The notes under the pieces were generated by a model. It did not search any database and had not been told where the DNA came from. It saw only the letters and a list, made by a program, of their open reading frames with translations. 64,000 nt of DNA, taken from positions 2,852,001-2,916,000 of the forward strand of contig NZ_CP059162.1 of NCBI RefSeq assembly GCF_013466605.1, written 5' to 3'. How positions within the stretch are numbered: the stretch's first letter is position 1; each line of letters opens with the position of its first letter. The position numbers were made by a program, and so were the translations under genes. Shown here piece by piece: positions 38,101 to 46,487 of this stretch. The stretch is from Pseudomonas chlororaphis subsp. aurantiaca (GTDB lineage Bacteria; Pseudomonadota; Gammaproteobacteria; Pseudomonadales; Pseudomonadaceae).

Positions 38101-39071
38101 ACGGGGAAATGATGAAACATCAAAACCTGATGGCATAATCTGTGTGTGCGTACTTCGAATCCTAGTGCATAGTCGGAAAATGAATCCTTCCGACAGGGCC
38201 ATGGTTCTATGGGGAGCCAGGATGGCTTGTCTAATGGGGCGAGCGTTCGTTCGCCATAGTCGAACACTAGCGTGAAAAGCCACTGCGGCTGATCAATGGC
38301 CGGAACATCGCCCCATGCGTACAGTGGGGTATAAGCGCGTGAGTTACCATATTGCACATGTGTTAAGTAACGGTTGGCAGTCTGGGTTCGATTGACCTCC
38401 TGCCCTTCCATATCGACGTTGGTGGTGTCCTCAGCTTTGTAGATGTAGCAGATATGTTCCCCATTGGGTGAACAAGACTCTTCCAGCAGCCACACGCCAA
38501 TTTTAGTCATTGGGTTATTAGGATCGGCAATTCTCGATAATGCCTGCTTACCTAAGCAGTGCAGCTGTCCATCGACTGTATGAACCAGCCAGAAGTCCTC
38601 GTCAGTGGATTGCCAGCGTTCAATACGATCAAAGCCATCCATGACACACGGAAAATAGCGCGTGACGGTATAGGTTCGACCTAACGCAACCTCGGCATAT
38701 TCGGATATTTGTGTAGTAAGGACTTGGCCTGAGCCGTCCAGCTCGGGAGTCATTACTTCACCGTTCGGTGCCAGAAACTCATCATCGGCCAGATAACGGG
38801 GTACTCCTTTACTGGTACGGCGTTGTATGGTCAGCCCGGGGACCGCCCAGCCAATGGCAAAGCAACCGTTGCCTTGGCCGTTGTTGTAGACAAGCGACAA
38901 ACCGGGTGAATAACCGCGACCTTTAGAAATCGGCAAGGGAATGGTCAATGTGGTTTGGCCTGTCATGCCGACACTGCCGACAGCTTCTCCCATCCCTTGA
39001 ATAGACCCACCCCCCTTGGGGAGGGAGGGAGGAAGTACCGGTGCAGCTTCTGATATATTCGTCGTGTTCAT
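34521..39071 (-). CDS. tcdB: TcB component of the Tc toxin
   Basis: A 1516-residue TcB, 37 bp behind tcA with AAGGAG before its ATG. The SpvB domain opens at LPKGGGSIQGMGEAVGSVGM and TIPLPISKGRGYSPGLSLVY. FG-GAP/VCBS-like repeats follow (FLADIDGSGAADLIYAESDR, VSFVDMDGTGTTNLVL), then the TcdB middle regions and RHS repeats at the end (GRELQTKQKTEPGLAYV). In Tc toxins TcB provides the beta-propeller that docks on TcA and one half of the cocoon closed by TccC. Length is normal for the family and no break is seen. Its last ~205 residues recur in two truncated copies at the island edges. Confidence 0.93.
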   Translation of the reverse strand: MNTTNISEAAPVLPPSLPKGGGSIQGMGEAVGSVGMTGQTTLTIPLPISKGRGYSPGLSLVYNNGQGNGCFAIGWAVPGLTIQRRTSKGVPRYLADDEFLAPNGEVMTPELDGSGQVLTTQISEYAEVALGRTYTVTRYFPCVMDGFDRIERWQSTDEDFWLVHTVDGQLHCLGKQALSRIADPNNPMTKIGVWLLEESCSPNGEHICYIYKAEDTTNVDMEGQEVNRTQTANRYLTHVQYGNSRAYTPLYAWGDVPAIDQPQWLFTLVFDYGERTLAPLDKPSWLPIEPWPCRKDSFSDYALGFEVRTHRLCHQVLMFHHFPVELGEPNTLVSRLLLQYEQSPRLSHLLTAQNLAYETNGAVQSIPPLELAYTPFNQDFSSSEYQALPAFAGWNNGVQYQIVDLYGEGVPGILYQVLGDWRYQSPQRGTGSPDAITYSTWQSLPVVPSLTPAYRMLMDFTGNGRLDWIVTQPGLCGYFTLNPDGRWSRFIPFPTFPAEFLQPSAQLADLVGGGLSDLALIGPKSVRLYTNRRSDGFSPPVNVAHMSDNELPVFGHDPAALVAFSDVLGSGQSHLVYIRYNSLECWPNLGRGHFGLPLMLASLNFDQASFDPSRVFLADIDGSGAADLIYAESDRFLIFMNKSGNGFDTTPLVLPMPPGISYDRLDQVSFVDMDGTGTTNLVLSISHMTPSHWCYTFSRTKPYLLERIDNNLGASTTLTYRSSAQEWLDEKQANPGTVCHLPFAMPLLSGVLSLDEISGNTLTQQYLYRNGVYAGVDREFRGFGFVQQLDTSNTAASTAQDIENTAPALTKTWYHTGQENTEFNLVAPPYDDPAIFTLRASRFTVFNPVTGWDDPLGPVDDKTRYQLFRALKGSVLRTEVYGADNSPEDQVPYSVQTNQYQVRLVQPASAAHPYCATITLALEQLTTTYERIEADPQVHQTVLLQTDQYGNPLWNVEIHYARRPRPTSNPYPDTVPDIQWQSSYDPSQQALRLIETRQTIYNLDNPQVWHLAIPYQERQNVITNPGGYTGYPATAQGLDYEELRRPDGVLGISQVRDFAGQNITYYFNSAGTLPLTGGTPPPPLVLVHHIETAELDDEALLAYQGVPTLDLNTTLSNAGYRQQPIVLSEPGTPPATIWVIPHAYTTYVDTAGDWLPFCLPRTQQSTLIVGPQRLTYDAHSCVVTAVTDALDNQTSALYDYRFLTPWQITDPNQNQQQVLFDALGRVVANSFFGTQLASDDITPVNVGFAPVGDFDTQALALMSIDKALTDPAGALQNAASTTLYELYSWMGQVSVEQLSVCVAPSEAIVLWQTLQQLHVITATGHVLQRGHSWAYGPQQLNGIPPSIYELFQSVTRTPVRNAVLVADQYPDSPEQQIQIRLSYSDGFGRELQTKQKTEPGLAYVAGQDGQLVLNSTGQPLVEDTTPAYRWIVSGRVDYSNKGQPVRRYQPYFLDQPQYINDAAMREWSYADTYYYDPLGRECAVVTALGYLRRIRFYPWFTITEDENDTLGEVLTS

Positions 39072-39108
39072 ATCAACTCCTTGTTTGTACTGGCTGGGCC
39101 TGACACTA

Positions 39109-42100
39109 TTATCTTGGCTTTAAGGTATAACGTAGTTGATAGATGACATCGACCAAACTATTCACCAAAGCAGCCTGTTGGCCAGTGGCTTTATAAAAGC
39201 TCAGAATCAGCTCTCCCTTGTCGATAGGATCCCCCTCAAAAGGGAAGTACTTAGGATCGTTATAGTCGAGCACAAACATGCCTGAATCATCTAGGCCTCG
39301 TGATAAGGCAATCAGTGTGTCATTGAGCTGCAATGTTGCTTCTACGTCCTGATAGGGGCCTAGCAATGTCGGTAAGGTAACGCTGATTGTTTTGAAACGC
39401 CCTATTGAAGTCAGGGGGCTGTTGTTATAGATGGTATCAAGAGCAAGCGGGGTGATATCAAGTTTGATTATGAGCGTGTCTGCAACGTCATCATAAGATA
39501 TGGTAACGCTGCCATAACGTTTAGATATTTCTGTTTGGATCGCTTCGGCTACGGCGCTAGAAAATGTAGCGGCTGATAATGATTCGTTGATGATGAGTGT
39601 GTCGAGGGAAACGGTTTTCTGGATTTCCAACCCGCGCTTATCATACTGGAGGTAGGCTCTCTCCATCCTGGTGAGTTCAAGAAGCAAGCCTTCTCCAGCT
39701 AACAGACCTTGATACAGATCGTTCCACATGGGCGTAATGAACAGATAATCAGTTTTATCTGCGCCAATCTCCCGGCTCAAGGCCGCCTTTGCTGTTAAGC
39801 AGAGAGGTAATGTCACGTCATACAGCTGGTAATAGAGTGCTGAAAGCCTGCCGACCATCCAGTTATATAATGATTCGCCAGTAAAACGAGTGATTTGTAG
39901 GCTGTAGATGTCCTGTTGGTTTTTCTGCTCCAGTTCGTTCAATGCAAGCTGCTTTTCAGCCATTGTGATCTGCTGGGTTTGGGCCTGAATCTGAGCGTCG
40001 AGTTGAGCAATTTCGCTTTCAGCATTTTTCTTCTGAATAAACCACTCTTCTCGGCGCCGACGGTATTGCTCACTGAAGTTGATGCGCGAAGAGCTATTCT
40101 GAAGCACCTGGGCTTCCGTCTGGAATCCAAAGCCAACCGCTCGAGCAATAGCACCACGTTGAGCTCCGCCTGTAGCCATGCCGTAGATATTGGGTGCTGA
40201 GTCAAGTGCTGCGGACACTGTCCAGCTTGTAAGGCTCATCGCCTGAATAGAGCCGGCAGCCGCCAGCATGTTCATGGCATCTGACTCTGCCGGTGAGATA
40301 TTCTCTCTATAGAGCGCGTCATAGTGAGTAAAGCGATCCTTAGCACCTTCCAAGGCTTTCTGAAGAGCGATGAGTGTGTCATTTTGAAAGTCCAGCGAGC
40401 TGTCAAGAATCCCTTGTGTCTGGGTAAGAACTTGTTGCTGCTGTCTCTGCAACATCAATGTCATTTTTTCATTATCGCTTTTCTCTAAAGTACTGAGCAG
40501 CTCTGTGCCGAACTGAATAACGCTGTTGACGGCAGTTCGGGCTTTTTCCAGCAGCACAACAAATCTGAACTGACTGTTAAAAGGTTTGTTCTGAACCGAG
40601 CTTCCTCCTGAACCATCGCCCACGCCATGTCTGCGTTGCAATTCCTCAGGAGGTACAGGAGTAGCATATACTGGCAACGACAGCGGCTGTCCGGTAATGC
40701 TCAGATTATGGCGTAGGTTGTAAAGACGCAGCTCGACCTTGTCCCAGTACTCTAGAAGGTCCTCATTGTAAGGCGGGAGGAAGTTCCCGTTTTGCGAGGT
40801 CAGATAGAACCGAAAAGCTTCGGTTAGATAGGTAGGGGATGCAGGCTCAGGATTGTCTGAATTTATAACGGCTATACTCTTGGCTTCGGTGGCTACACTT
40901 GGATCTGGCCAGCTATTGTTTATATCAAATTCGGGACGTGGACCAAGCAGTTGAGAGGCTTCAATGTAATACATCTTGGCCTTGGCCAGCGTATCTCGCT
41001 CCAGTTGACGATAATAATTGTCGCCAGTACTGATCAGTAAATTAACAACCTTGAGAAAGATCGCCATTTTGAAGTGCATCGGATCGTTCATGGCAATCAC
41101 GTCAGGGTCCACGCTCATAGCAGCGGAGTAGTTCCAACTCAAATCTTCCTGCAAGGGAACAACATTCCAGTAGCGTACATTGTCATCAATCTTTTCCTGC
41201 TCCCCATTAGCATCGCGATAGCCGGTATAACTGAAAATATATTGATACCAAATGGCTGAGTTTTCATGGTTTTGTTCTATGAGGTAGCGGTCCGCTATTT
41301 GGAATGCAATGTAAAAGAATATTTCCCAGAAGTACGGACCATAAGCGCTGTTGAAGTCAATAGGGAAATAACCCCAAGGAGATGGCTCGATAGGCACTGT
41401 TTGGGTGCTATAGCTTAGTAGTGCGCTTATATCTTTCTTTTGCAAAATTTCATAGAAGAATGGGCCTGAGCTTGTACTGATCCTTGAGAGAGGGGTGGAC
41501 TTGAACTTAAAGAAGTTAATGTCGAACGAGAAACTGCTCTCGCTAAAATAGTTGGCTGCAAAGTCTTGATGTATATAACTTTTTACATAGAGTTTTAAGT
41601 TGCCTGGGTTGGAGTTCTGTATTGTAATGTAGGCAACATTGGATTCGTAAGGGATAGTAAATATTGTGCCATTCTTTGAGGCCGCTAATGGACCTTTAAC
41701 GCATTCGTCAGCCTCATTGAATGCGGAGTAGGTCAGGGTGGAAAGGGTGCTGGAAATTTGGATGTTGTTGGAGGTTACAGCAAATACGGTACAGAGATCG
41801 GCACCGACATAGAATTGATCTCCTGCGTGAACCAAGGTGCTATCAAAATCATAGTCGGTATCTCGGTATATGGATCCGGCGGGAGACCATTGGTTGCCAA
41901 CAATTTCCCAAGAACGATCAGCGATGTAAGCGAATAGTATCTGGTCGTTACCGCGGAACGCCTCGATAAAAAGAACATAGCTATTGTTGCTACTGTCATA
42001 GGCCCCGAATACCCGCTGCGGGCGTTCTATGTAGGAAGGGACGGGCACGCTACGGAATGATGACCATTGTCCGTCACTGTTGTGGTAGTAAACGTTGACT

Positions 42101-45100
42101 GAGTATTCGATAGTGTTGTCTTTCTCCTTGGCCTCAAGCCAGCAGACGTATAGCCTTGAGTGACACCAAAACGACGAAAGATGGTTGTTCGGGTTATCCT
42201 CAATTGCGGCGGAAACTTTAATCCATTCCGACCACGATCCGGCAGTCAAATAAGTCGTCCCATTGTTGGAAGGATCTGGATCGCTACGCACTGCCATGTT
42301 GCAACGCCTGTAATAATATTGGTAAGGTTCATCTTTAGTTCGCCCAATAAAATAGACCATGTCAGTGCTGGTGGCGGTCGCTGTAAAACCAGCCTGATAG
42401 CCACTGACTGTGGTGAGATTAGCGAGCAATTCGAAGCCAGTCAGGTATTCTGTAAAGGCTTCTTTGACTCTATTGGTAGAGATTTTTCCCTGGTTGATGC
42501 ATTGTTCAAGAGCAATGAAAAGTGATGTTTTTGTGTAACGCAGGGCTGGTGAAATGTAGATAGAAGGGTAGTATTGCAAACGCTCTTTACCTGCCCAAGT
42601 CGAATATATCTGATTGTAAGCGCTCCAGTCATAGAGAAATCCGCCGGGTCTGGACTCCTCAACCATTGTTGAACCTGAGGCATTATCTACTCCCGGCTCA
42701 TAACCTCCCAGGCAACGATTGATATATAACTGTAGACTAGAGATAGCTTCGGCAATGGGGGTGGTGTTGACATCTGAAGAGACCTTAACATCAATTAGCA
42801 GGTACTCTGATAAGTCATCTAGCGTCTTTATTTCTTCGTTCAGCGGGACGCCTTCAGTTTCTCCATCAGCCGGTATGTCGGGTATATAGTAGGCAAGATA
42901 TTGCCCAGCGTACGCGTCGCGACGTTCCTCCATGACTTGTTGAATAGCGTCTTTGTCCGTGTAGTTCTGAATACTGGCCATCATGCTCTGGGCTACAGAT
43001 CCGATCAGGGGCGATGCCTCCGACGAAGTATTGTTGAGTGACATCGTATACAGATCGTTAATGCAGGTGCTGCCAACCCTAAGGTCCTGGCTGGCTTGCA
43101 TCCACATAACCAGACGATTCAACTGTTGAAATGTTTTGGGGAATTCAGTGTAAATCCCCATTGTGACCAGGCATGTATTCATTTCCTCAGTGGTCTCCAG
43201 CACCCACCCTTGGATATAGGCGAGCAGGGCAAGAGCATTCTTGTCGTTTTGAGATGACTGATTGGCCGAGTTAAAATAGTTTAGGGCTTCTGCTTCACTA
43301 GTGACTACCTGTTGTTGCCATTCTTTCAAACGCGAGAGCATCAGCAGTACCGGTAGTGAAGGCGGAGGTGCAATGGTTTCATTGTCTAGGAACCGATGGG
43401 GAGTATTAACAACCAGTATCAAGTCCTGTTGATTTAGTCCTGCCCACTGAGAAACTAATATGAACTGCCCAAGGGCGTTACTATAGCGGACTAAGTCGGG
43501 GTGGGAGCTCAGGCGTTCAACGCTAGGCTCAGGCGCGGAGAAAAAGTTCTCGATTTCGGCCCAGAAGTCATTAAGTCCGTACGGGAGCGGAACAGTGGTT
43601 GTGTTTTGAAAGTGAAGGTCTAGCCAAGTGATCAACTCACCCATTATATTGGCTTTGACTTGGAACGTACCGGCAATAATTCGATATAGACTTTCCCTCA
43701 TGGATGAACTCAATGGTTCAGTTGCTTGATAACTTATGGCTGTTGGGTCGCTGCTCAAGGTGACGTATATGTTATTTATAAAATTGAATATTTCAGGGGT
43801 CGCTTCGGTGCTGTACTGGCTGGTGGTCATTGCAGCAAGCATGTTGGCATCTAAATGTTGAATATCCATCCAGGCAAGAACGGTTTCAGTTTGTTTTATT
43901 ATATCAAGAGTTTCTAGGGTAGGGGGGCCGGCAACAACGTTCTCCAGGCTCCGTTCAGGGGCTAATATTTTCCAGAGTGTACGGACCTCTTGCAAGCTCA
44001 TGCCTAGCATGTTTGGAATCATGGCTAGTCGATATAGCTGTGCGTATTTAGATGCATCCATGGTGATACTGTTGATAGCATTTGTACCAAATGCAATTTG
44101 CGCCATCATGTACAGGTCGCTGGCCGATACACCAAGCCCACCACAGATCAATGTTGCATTTGGATCATTGGCTATCGGTTCGAAGTCTATTGTGGCTGTG
44201 AGCGAGGGTGTCGCCCCTGTAACTGGAGAGGTGAACAGAGTCTCGAACATGCTTGTGCTGTATTTTGTTGCATAAATATTCATCGACCCGATGAGGCATG
44301 AGAAACCATCCGCGGAAAGTGCGTATTTAGTGGAAAGTCGGCTGAATTCGGCAATGGCATCCAAGACCGGCTTGTCCAGCTTCCAGCCGCCCATGCTGCT
44401 GGTTCTCCCGATTGCCACATTGATGTTCTTGATTAGCCAGTCCAGTAATGGATATTCGAGCCTGGTTTTACGTTGCAGTCGAAGCAGGCGTTCGGCGCGA
44501 TCAGCCAGCGATACCACTGTGGATTCAATAAAGTTCAACTCATATAGATAGTCAGCGTCAGATATTGGAGTCACCAGCATTGGTGTCGGACTGGCACTTG
44601 TGTTGGCCAAATATGTTTGGCCATACTCACTGACAGCCACAGGAGTGGATGCCGCATATGCATAATATTGACTTGCATTCAACAACTCTGGTGTTGTAGC
44701 TTGATAATCAAGCTGCGCTGTCATATCAATAAGCTGGTTAAACGTCAATTGAGTCCTATCAGTGAATAATGGGATGGCTTTTAGGGTTAAGAGGTCTTCA
44801 TCGGGCGCCAAGTTGTAATGCTCTTTGACGGTTCCGAAACCGGCCGGCTCCGAAACCAGTAGCTTGTAGGCGTTAGGTGTGAGTTCCAGTTGTTCGCGTG
44901 AATATGGGGAGGGGGTCGTATCATCCAATTCCGGGGCTGGAGCTTGATAACGTGTCGGTTGAAACAGTGTCCATTGGGTATCTTCAAGCCTGGTCCAAAT
45001 AGCTTGAAGTGATATTTTCAAAGCAGAAAACACGCTTCTGATTTGTGCCAGATTATCGTCGTATGGCAGTGTCATGGGATAAAACATATCCTCCAATAGG

Positions 45101-45711
45101 GCGTTGTTCTTCAACTTGAAACTATCAATCCTACTTTTCATTACCCCGTTAGCGATCATTAGGGTCGGAACTTTTTGATCCATATTCAACTGGTTAAGAA
45201 TAAGATTTCTAATGTCCGGTCGGCGATTATCAATCTGTAGAGGGCTGGTTGGGGTGTGCAAACCTTGGGCAATTTTATACAACTCGACCAAATAGCGGCC
45301 TGGAGAAAATAGCGATTGAATTGATGTGACTTCCGTATAGCCATCAATGGATTGCTTTGGGAATAACTCGCTGAAGTCAGGAGCCCCATTAAGTGCACTA
45401 AGAAGGGCGTTAGAGAGTGCTTCAGGATTTGGACTAACTCCCATCTTAGACAGGTTTTGCATGGTGGGCTCATTACGAGACTGCAGAGCGCGGTAGAGGC
45501 GCATTAATGTCTGAGCACGGGATTTGGCAAGGTCGTAAATTTCTTTGACTTGGTTTTCATCGAAAGACGAAAGGCTTTCAACAAACTGCCCTCTAGTTTT
45601 TGCAATAATATCAAATATTGACTGTTGGCCTTGCTCTTGTAGAATGGAGATAATAGATGAATTGATCGTGACAGGAGTTGCCATTCCATAAATTTCAAAT
45701 TTATCGTTCAT
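39109..45711 (-). CDS. tcdA: TcA component of the Tc toxin (pore/receptor subunit)
   Basis: A 2200-residue TcA. ATG 45711 (MNDKFEIYGMATP) follows AGGGA and is preferred to 45771. A VRP1-type helical region includes SLFSPGRYLVELYKIAQGLH (~133-152). A long helical shell and beta-rich receptor-binding segments follow (WSEWIKVSAAIEDNPNNHLS region), then a coiled pore-forming region (EIAQLDAQIQAQTQQITMAE). The TcB-binding C-terminus ends in YFPFEGDPIDKGELILSFY and VIYQLRYTLKPR, typical of TcA proteins. TcA forms a pentamer that injects the TccC payload into host cells. It is somewhat shorter than Photorhabdus TcdA1 (about 2,500 residues). It heads the operon tcA-tcB-tccC. Confidence 0.93.
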   Translation of the reverse strand: MNDKFEIYGMATPVTINSSIISILQEQGQQSIFDIIAKTRGQFVESLSSFDENQVKEIYDLAKSRAQTLMRLYRALQSRNEPTMQNLSKMGVSPNPEALSNALLSALNGAPDFSELFPKQSIDGYTEVTSIQSLFSPGRYLVELYKIAQGLHTPTSPLQIDNRRPDIRNLILNQLNMDQKVPTLMIANGVMKSRIDSFKLKNNALLEDMFYPMTLPYDDNLAQIRSVFSALKISLQAIWTRLEDTQWTLFQPTRYQAPAPELDDTTPSPYSREQLELTPNAYKLLVSEPAGFGTVKEHYNLAPDEDLLTLKAIPLFTDRTQLTFNQLIDMTAQLDYQATTPELLNASQYYAYAASTPVAVSEYGQTYLANTSASPTPMLVTPISDADYLYELNFIESTVVSLADRAERLLRLQRKTRLEYPLLDWLIKNINVAIGRTSSMGGWKLDKPVLDAIAEFSRLSTKYALSADGFSCLIGSMNIYATKYSTSMFETLFTSPVTGATPSLTATIDFEPIANDPNATLICGGLGVSASDLYMMAQIAFGTNAINSITMDASKYAQLYRLAMIPNMLGMSLQEVRTLWKILAPERSLENVVAGPPTLETLDIIKQTETVLAWMDIQHLDANMLAAMTTSQYSTEATPEIFNFINNIYVTLSSDPTAISYQATEPLSSSMRESLYRIIAGTFQVKANIMGELITWLDLHFQNTTTVPLPYGLNDFWAEIENFFSAPEPSVERLSSHPDLVRYSNALGQFILVSQWAGLNQQDLILVVNTPHRFLDNETIAPPPSLPVLLMLSRLKEWQQQVVTSEAEALNYFNSANQSSQNDKNALALLAYIQGWVLETTEEMNTCLVTMGIYTEFPKTFQQLNRLVMWMQASQDLRVGSTCINDLYTMSLNNTSSEASPLIGSVAQSMMASIQNYTDKDAIQQVMEERRDAYAGQYLAYYIPDIPADGETEGVPLNEEIKTLDDLSEYLLIDVKVSSDVNTTPIAEAISSLQLYINRCLGGYEPGVDNASGSTMVEESRPGGFLYDWSAYNQIYSTWAGKERLQYYPSIYISPALRYTKTSLFIALEQCINQGKISTNRVKEAFTEYLTGFELLANLTTVSGYQAGFTATATSTDMVYFIGRTKDEPYQYYYRRCNMAVRSDPDPSNNGTTYLTAGSWSEWIKVSAAIEDNPNNHLSSFWCHSRLYVCWLEAKEKDNTIEYSVNVYYHNSDGQWSSFRSVPVPSYIERPQRVFGAYDSSNNSYVLFIEAFRGNDQILFAYIADRSWEIVGNQWSPAGSIYRDTDYDFDSTLVHAGDQFYVGADLCTVFAVTSNNIQISSTLSTLTYSAFNEADECVKGPLAASKNGTIFTIPYESNVAYITIQNSNPGNLKLYVKSYIHQDFAANYFSESSFSFDINFFKFKSTPLSRISTSSGPFFYEILQKKDISALLSYSTQTVPIEPSPWGYFPIDFNSAYGPYFWEIFFYIAFQIADRYLIEQNHENSAIWYQYIFSYTGYRDANGEQEKIDDNVRYWNVVPLQEDLSWNYSAAMSVDPDVIAMNDPMHFKMAIFLKVVNLLISTGDNYYRQLERDTLAKAKMYYIEASQLLGPRPEFDINNSWPDPSVATEAKSIAVINSDNPEPASPTYLTEAFRFYLTSQNGNFLPPYNEDLLEYWDKVELRLYNLRHNLSITGQPLSLPVYATPVPPEELQRRHGVGDGSGGSSVQNKPFNSQFRFVVLLEKARTAVNSVIQFGTELLSTLEKSDNEKMTLMLQRQQQQVLTQTQGILDSSLDFQNDTLIALQKALEGAKDRFTHYDALYRENISPAESDAMNMLAAAGSIQAMSLTSWTVSAALDSAPNIYGMATGGAQRGAIARAVGFGFQTEAQVLQNSSSRINFSEQYRRRREEWFIQKKNAESEIAQLDAQIQAQTQQITMAEKQLALNELEQKNQQDIYSLQITRFTGESLYNWMVGRLSALYYQLYDVTLPLCLTAKAALSREIGADKTDYLFITPMWNDLYQGLLAGEGLLLELTRMERAYLQYDKRGLEIQKTVSLDTLIINESLSAATFSSAVAEAIQTEISKRYGSVTISYDDVADTLIIKLDITPLALDTIYNNSPLTSIGRFKTISVTLPTLLGPYQDVEATLQLNDTLIALSRGLDDSGMFVLDYNDPKYFPFEGDPIDKGELILSFYKATGQQAALVNSLVDVIYQLRYTLKPR

Positions 45712-45989
45712 GATGTTTATTCCCTGCTCGATAGTTATGGCAATCAAAGAGGCCTGATATTGCTCACGCATTTGATCTTATTGATTTCAAAAGCAGCTTC
45801 AGGTCAAAGTGCGTGAAAAAGCAGCAGCATATTCTTTTCTTGGTGGTCAGCGGCCGCGAACACCTGACAGTAGCCAGTTCTCGTTTAAGGCACACCTCGC
45901 TTGAGCTGACGCACAAGTACGCGCCTTCACCTAATGCTTGGCTCCTTGAGTACGTTTTTTTTTGGGGGGGGGGGAGGGGCGCTTCTTTC
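45712..45989. other. tcA upstream region with T9-G11 homopolymer run
   Basis: This region holds the presumed tcA promoter. At 45955-45963 there are nine T followed by eleven G (45964-45974), then AGGGG. Such a run is slippage-prone and is rare in pseudomonad DNA. It lies about 245 bp before the tcA start, too far to be in its coding frame. No certain -35/-10 pair was identified. Confidence 0.5.
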
Positions 45990-46167
45990 GACCCCCGAGC
46001 GGTCTTGTAGAGCGCATCGTTCCTTGCCGATTTGCGCTCGTCGAACCAGCATCACCCCTGAGCCAGCACGGCATTGCCCATAGACGATTAGTCAGGCGAG
46101 CGTCTCTACACTTCGGGTGGTGTGGATCGGTCAGCTCGGCCCACCACTTCCATTGCACCAGATCCAT
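45990..46167 (-). pseudogene. Short ORF start MDLVQWKWWAEL, possible transposase N-terminus
   Basis: ATG at 46167 follows AAGGAG in the repeated block. The frame reads MDLVQWKWWAELTDPHHP and then RDARLTNRLWAM before turning into low-complexity sequence at the G-run. W-x-E...xDARLTxRL is reminiscent of the N-terminal DNA-binding domain of Tn5/IS4-type transposases, but the match is short. The same first eight residues start the tcB fragments at 9248 and 60651. Confidence 0.35.
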
Positions 46168-46404
46168 CTAGCCGCTCCTTATTCAGTGAAGGTATTTGCT
46201 CTCTCAACATTATCTACCGATGCAGAGAGCATTCCGCATATGAAGGTAGTTACATATTTTGGTCATGCATATCTGTGGCATAGCATTCAGACGAACGGCT
46301 AAAGGTATGTATTTACATGGTTTTTTAAGAATTTGATCTGAAAATGACTTGAAACCTGATCAGTAATCGCATTTTGATCTAGGTGATATTGAGCACAATG
46401 CTAG
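46168..46404 (+). promoter_or_regulatory. Divergent promoter-like block, copy 3 of 4
   Basis: This is the only copy with both partners in place: the MDLVQWKW start on the minus side and the ~780-residue gene on the plus side. It is near-identical to 15011-15247, with a constant offset of 31157 bp. It probably represents the ancestral arrangement. Confidence 0.6.
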
Positions 46405-46487
46405 CGTGTTCCTCACCGCCCGGATCGCTAACTCCATTCAGAATTGATGCGCGAATCAGGTGTTTTTTATTTGCAAGGAGATGGGAC

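Noticed and set aside
45813..46010. Plus-strand ORF reading through the T9-G11 run
   Set aside because: It has no ribosome site or recognisable sequence, and it translates the homopolymer as WGGGR.
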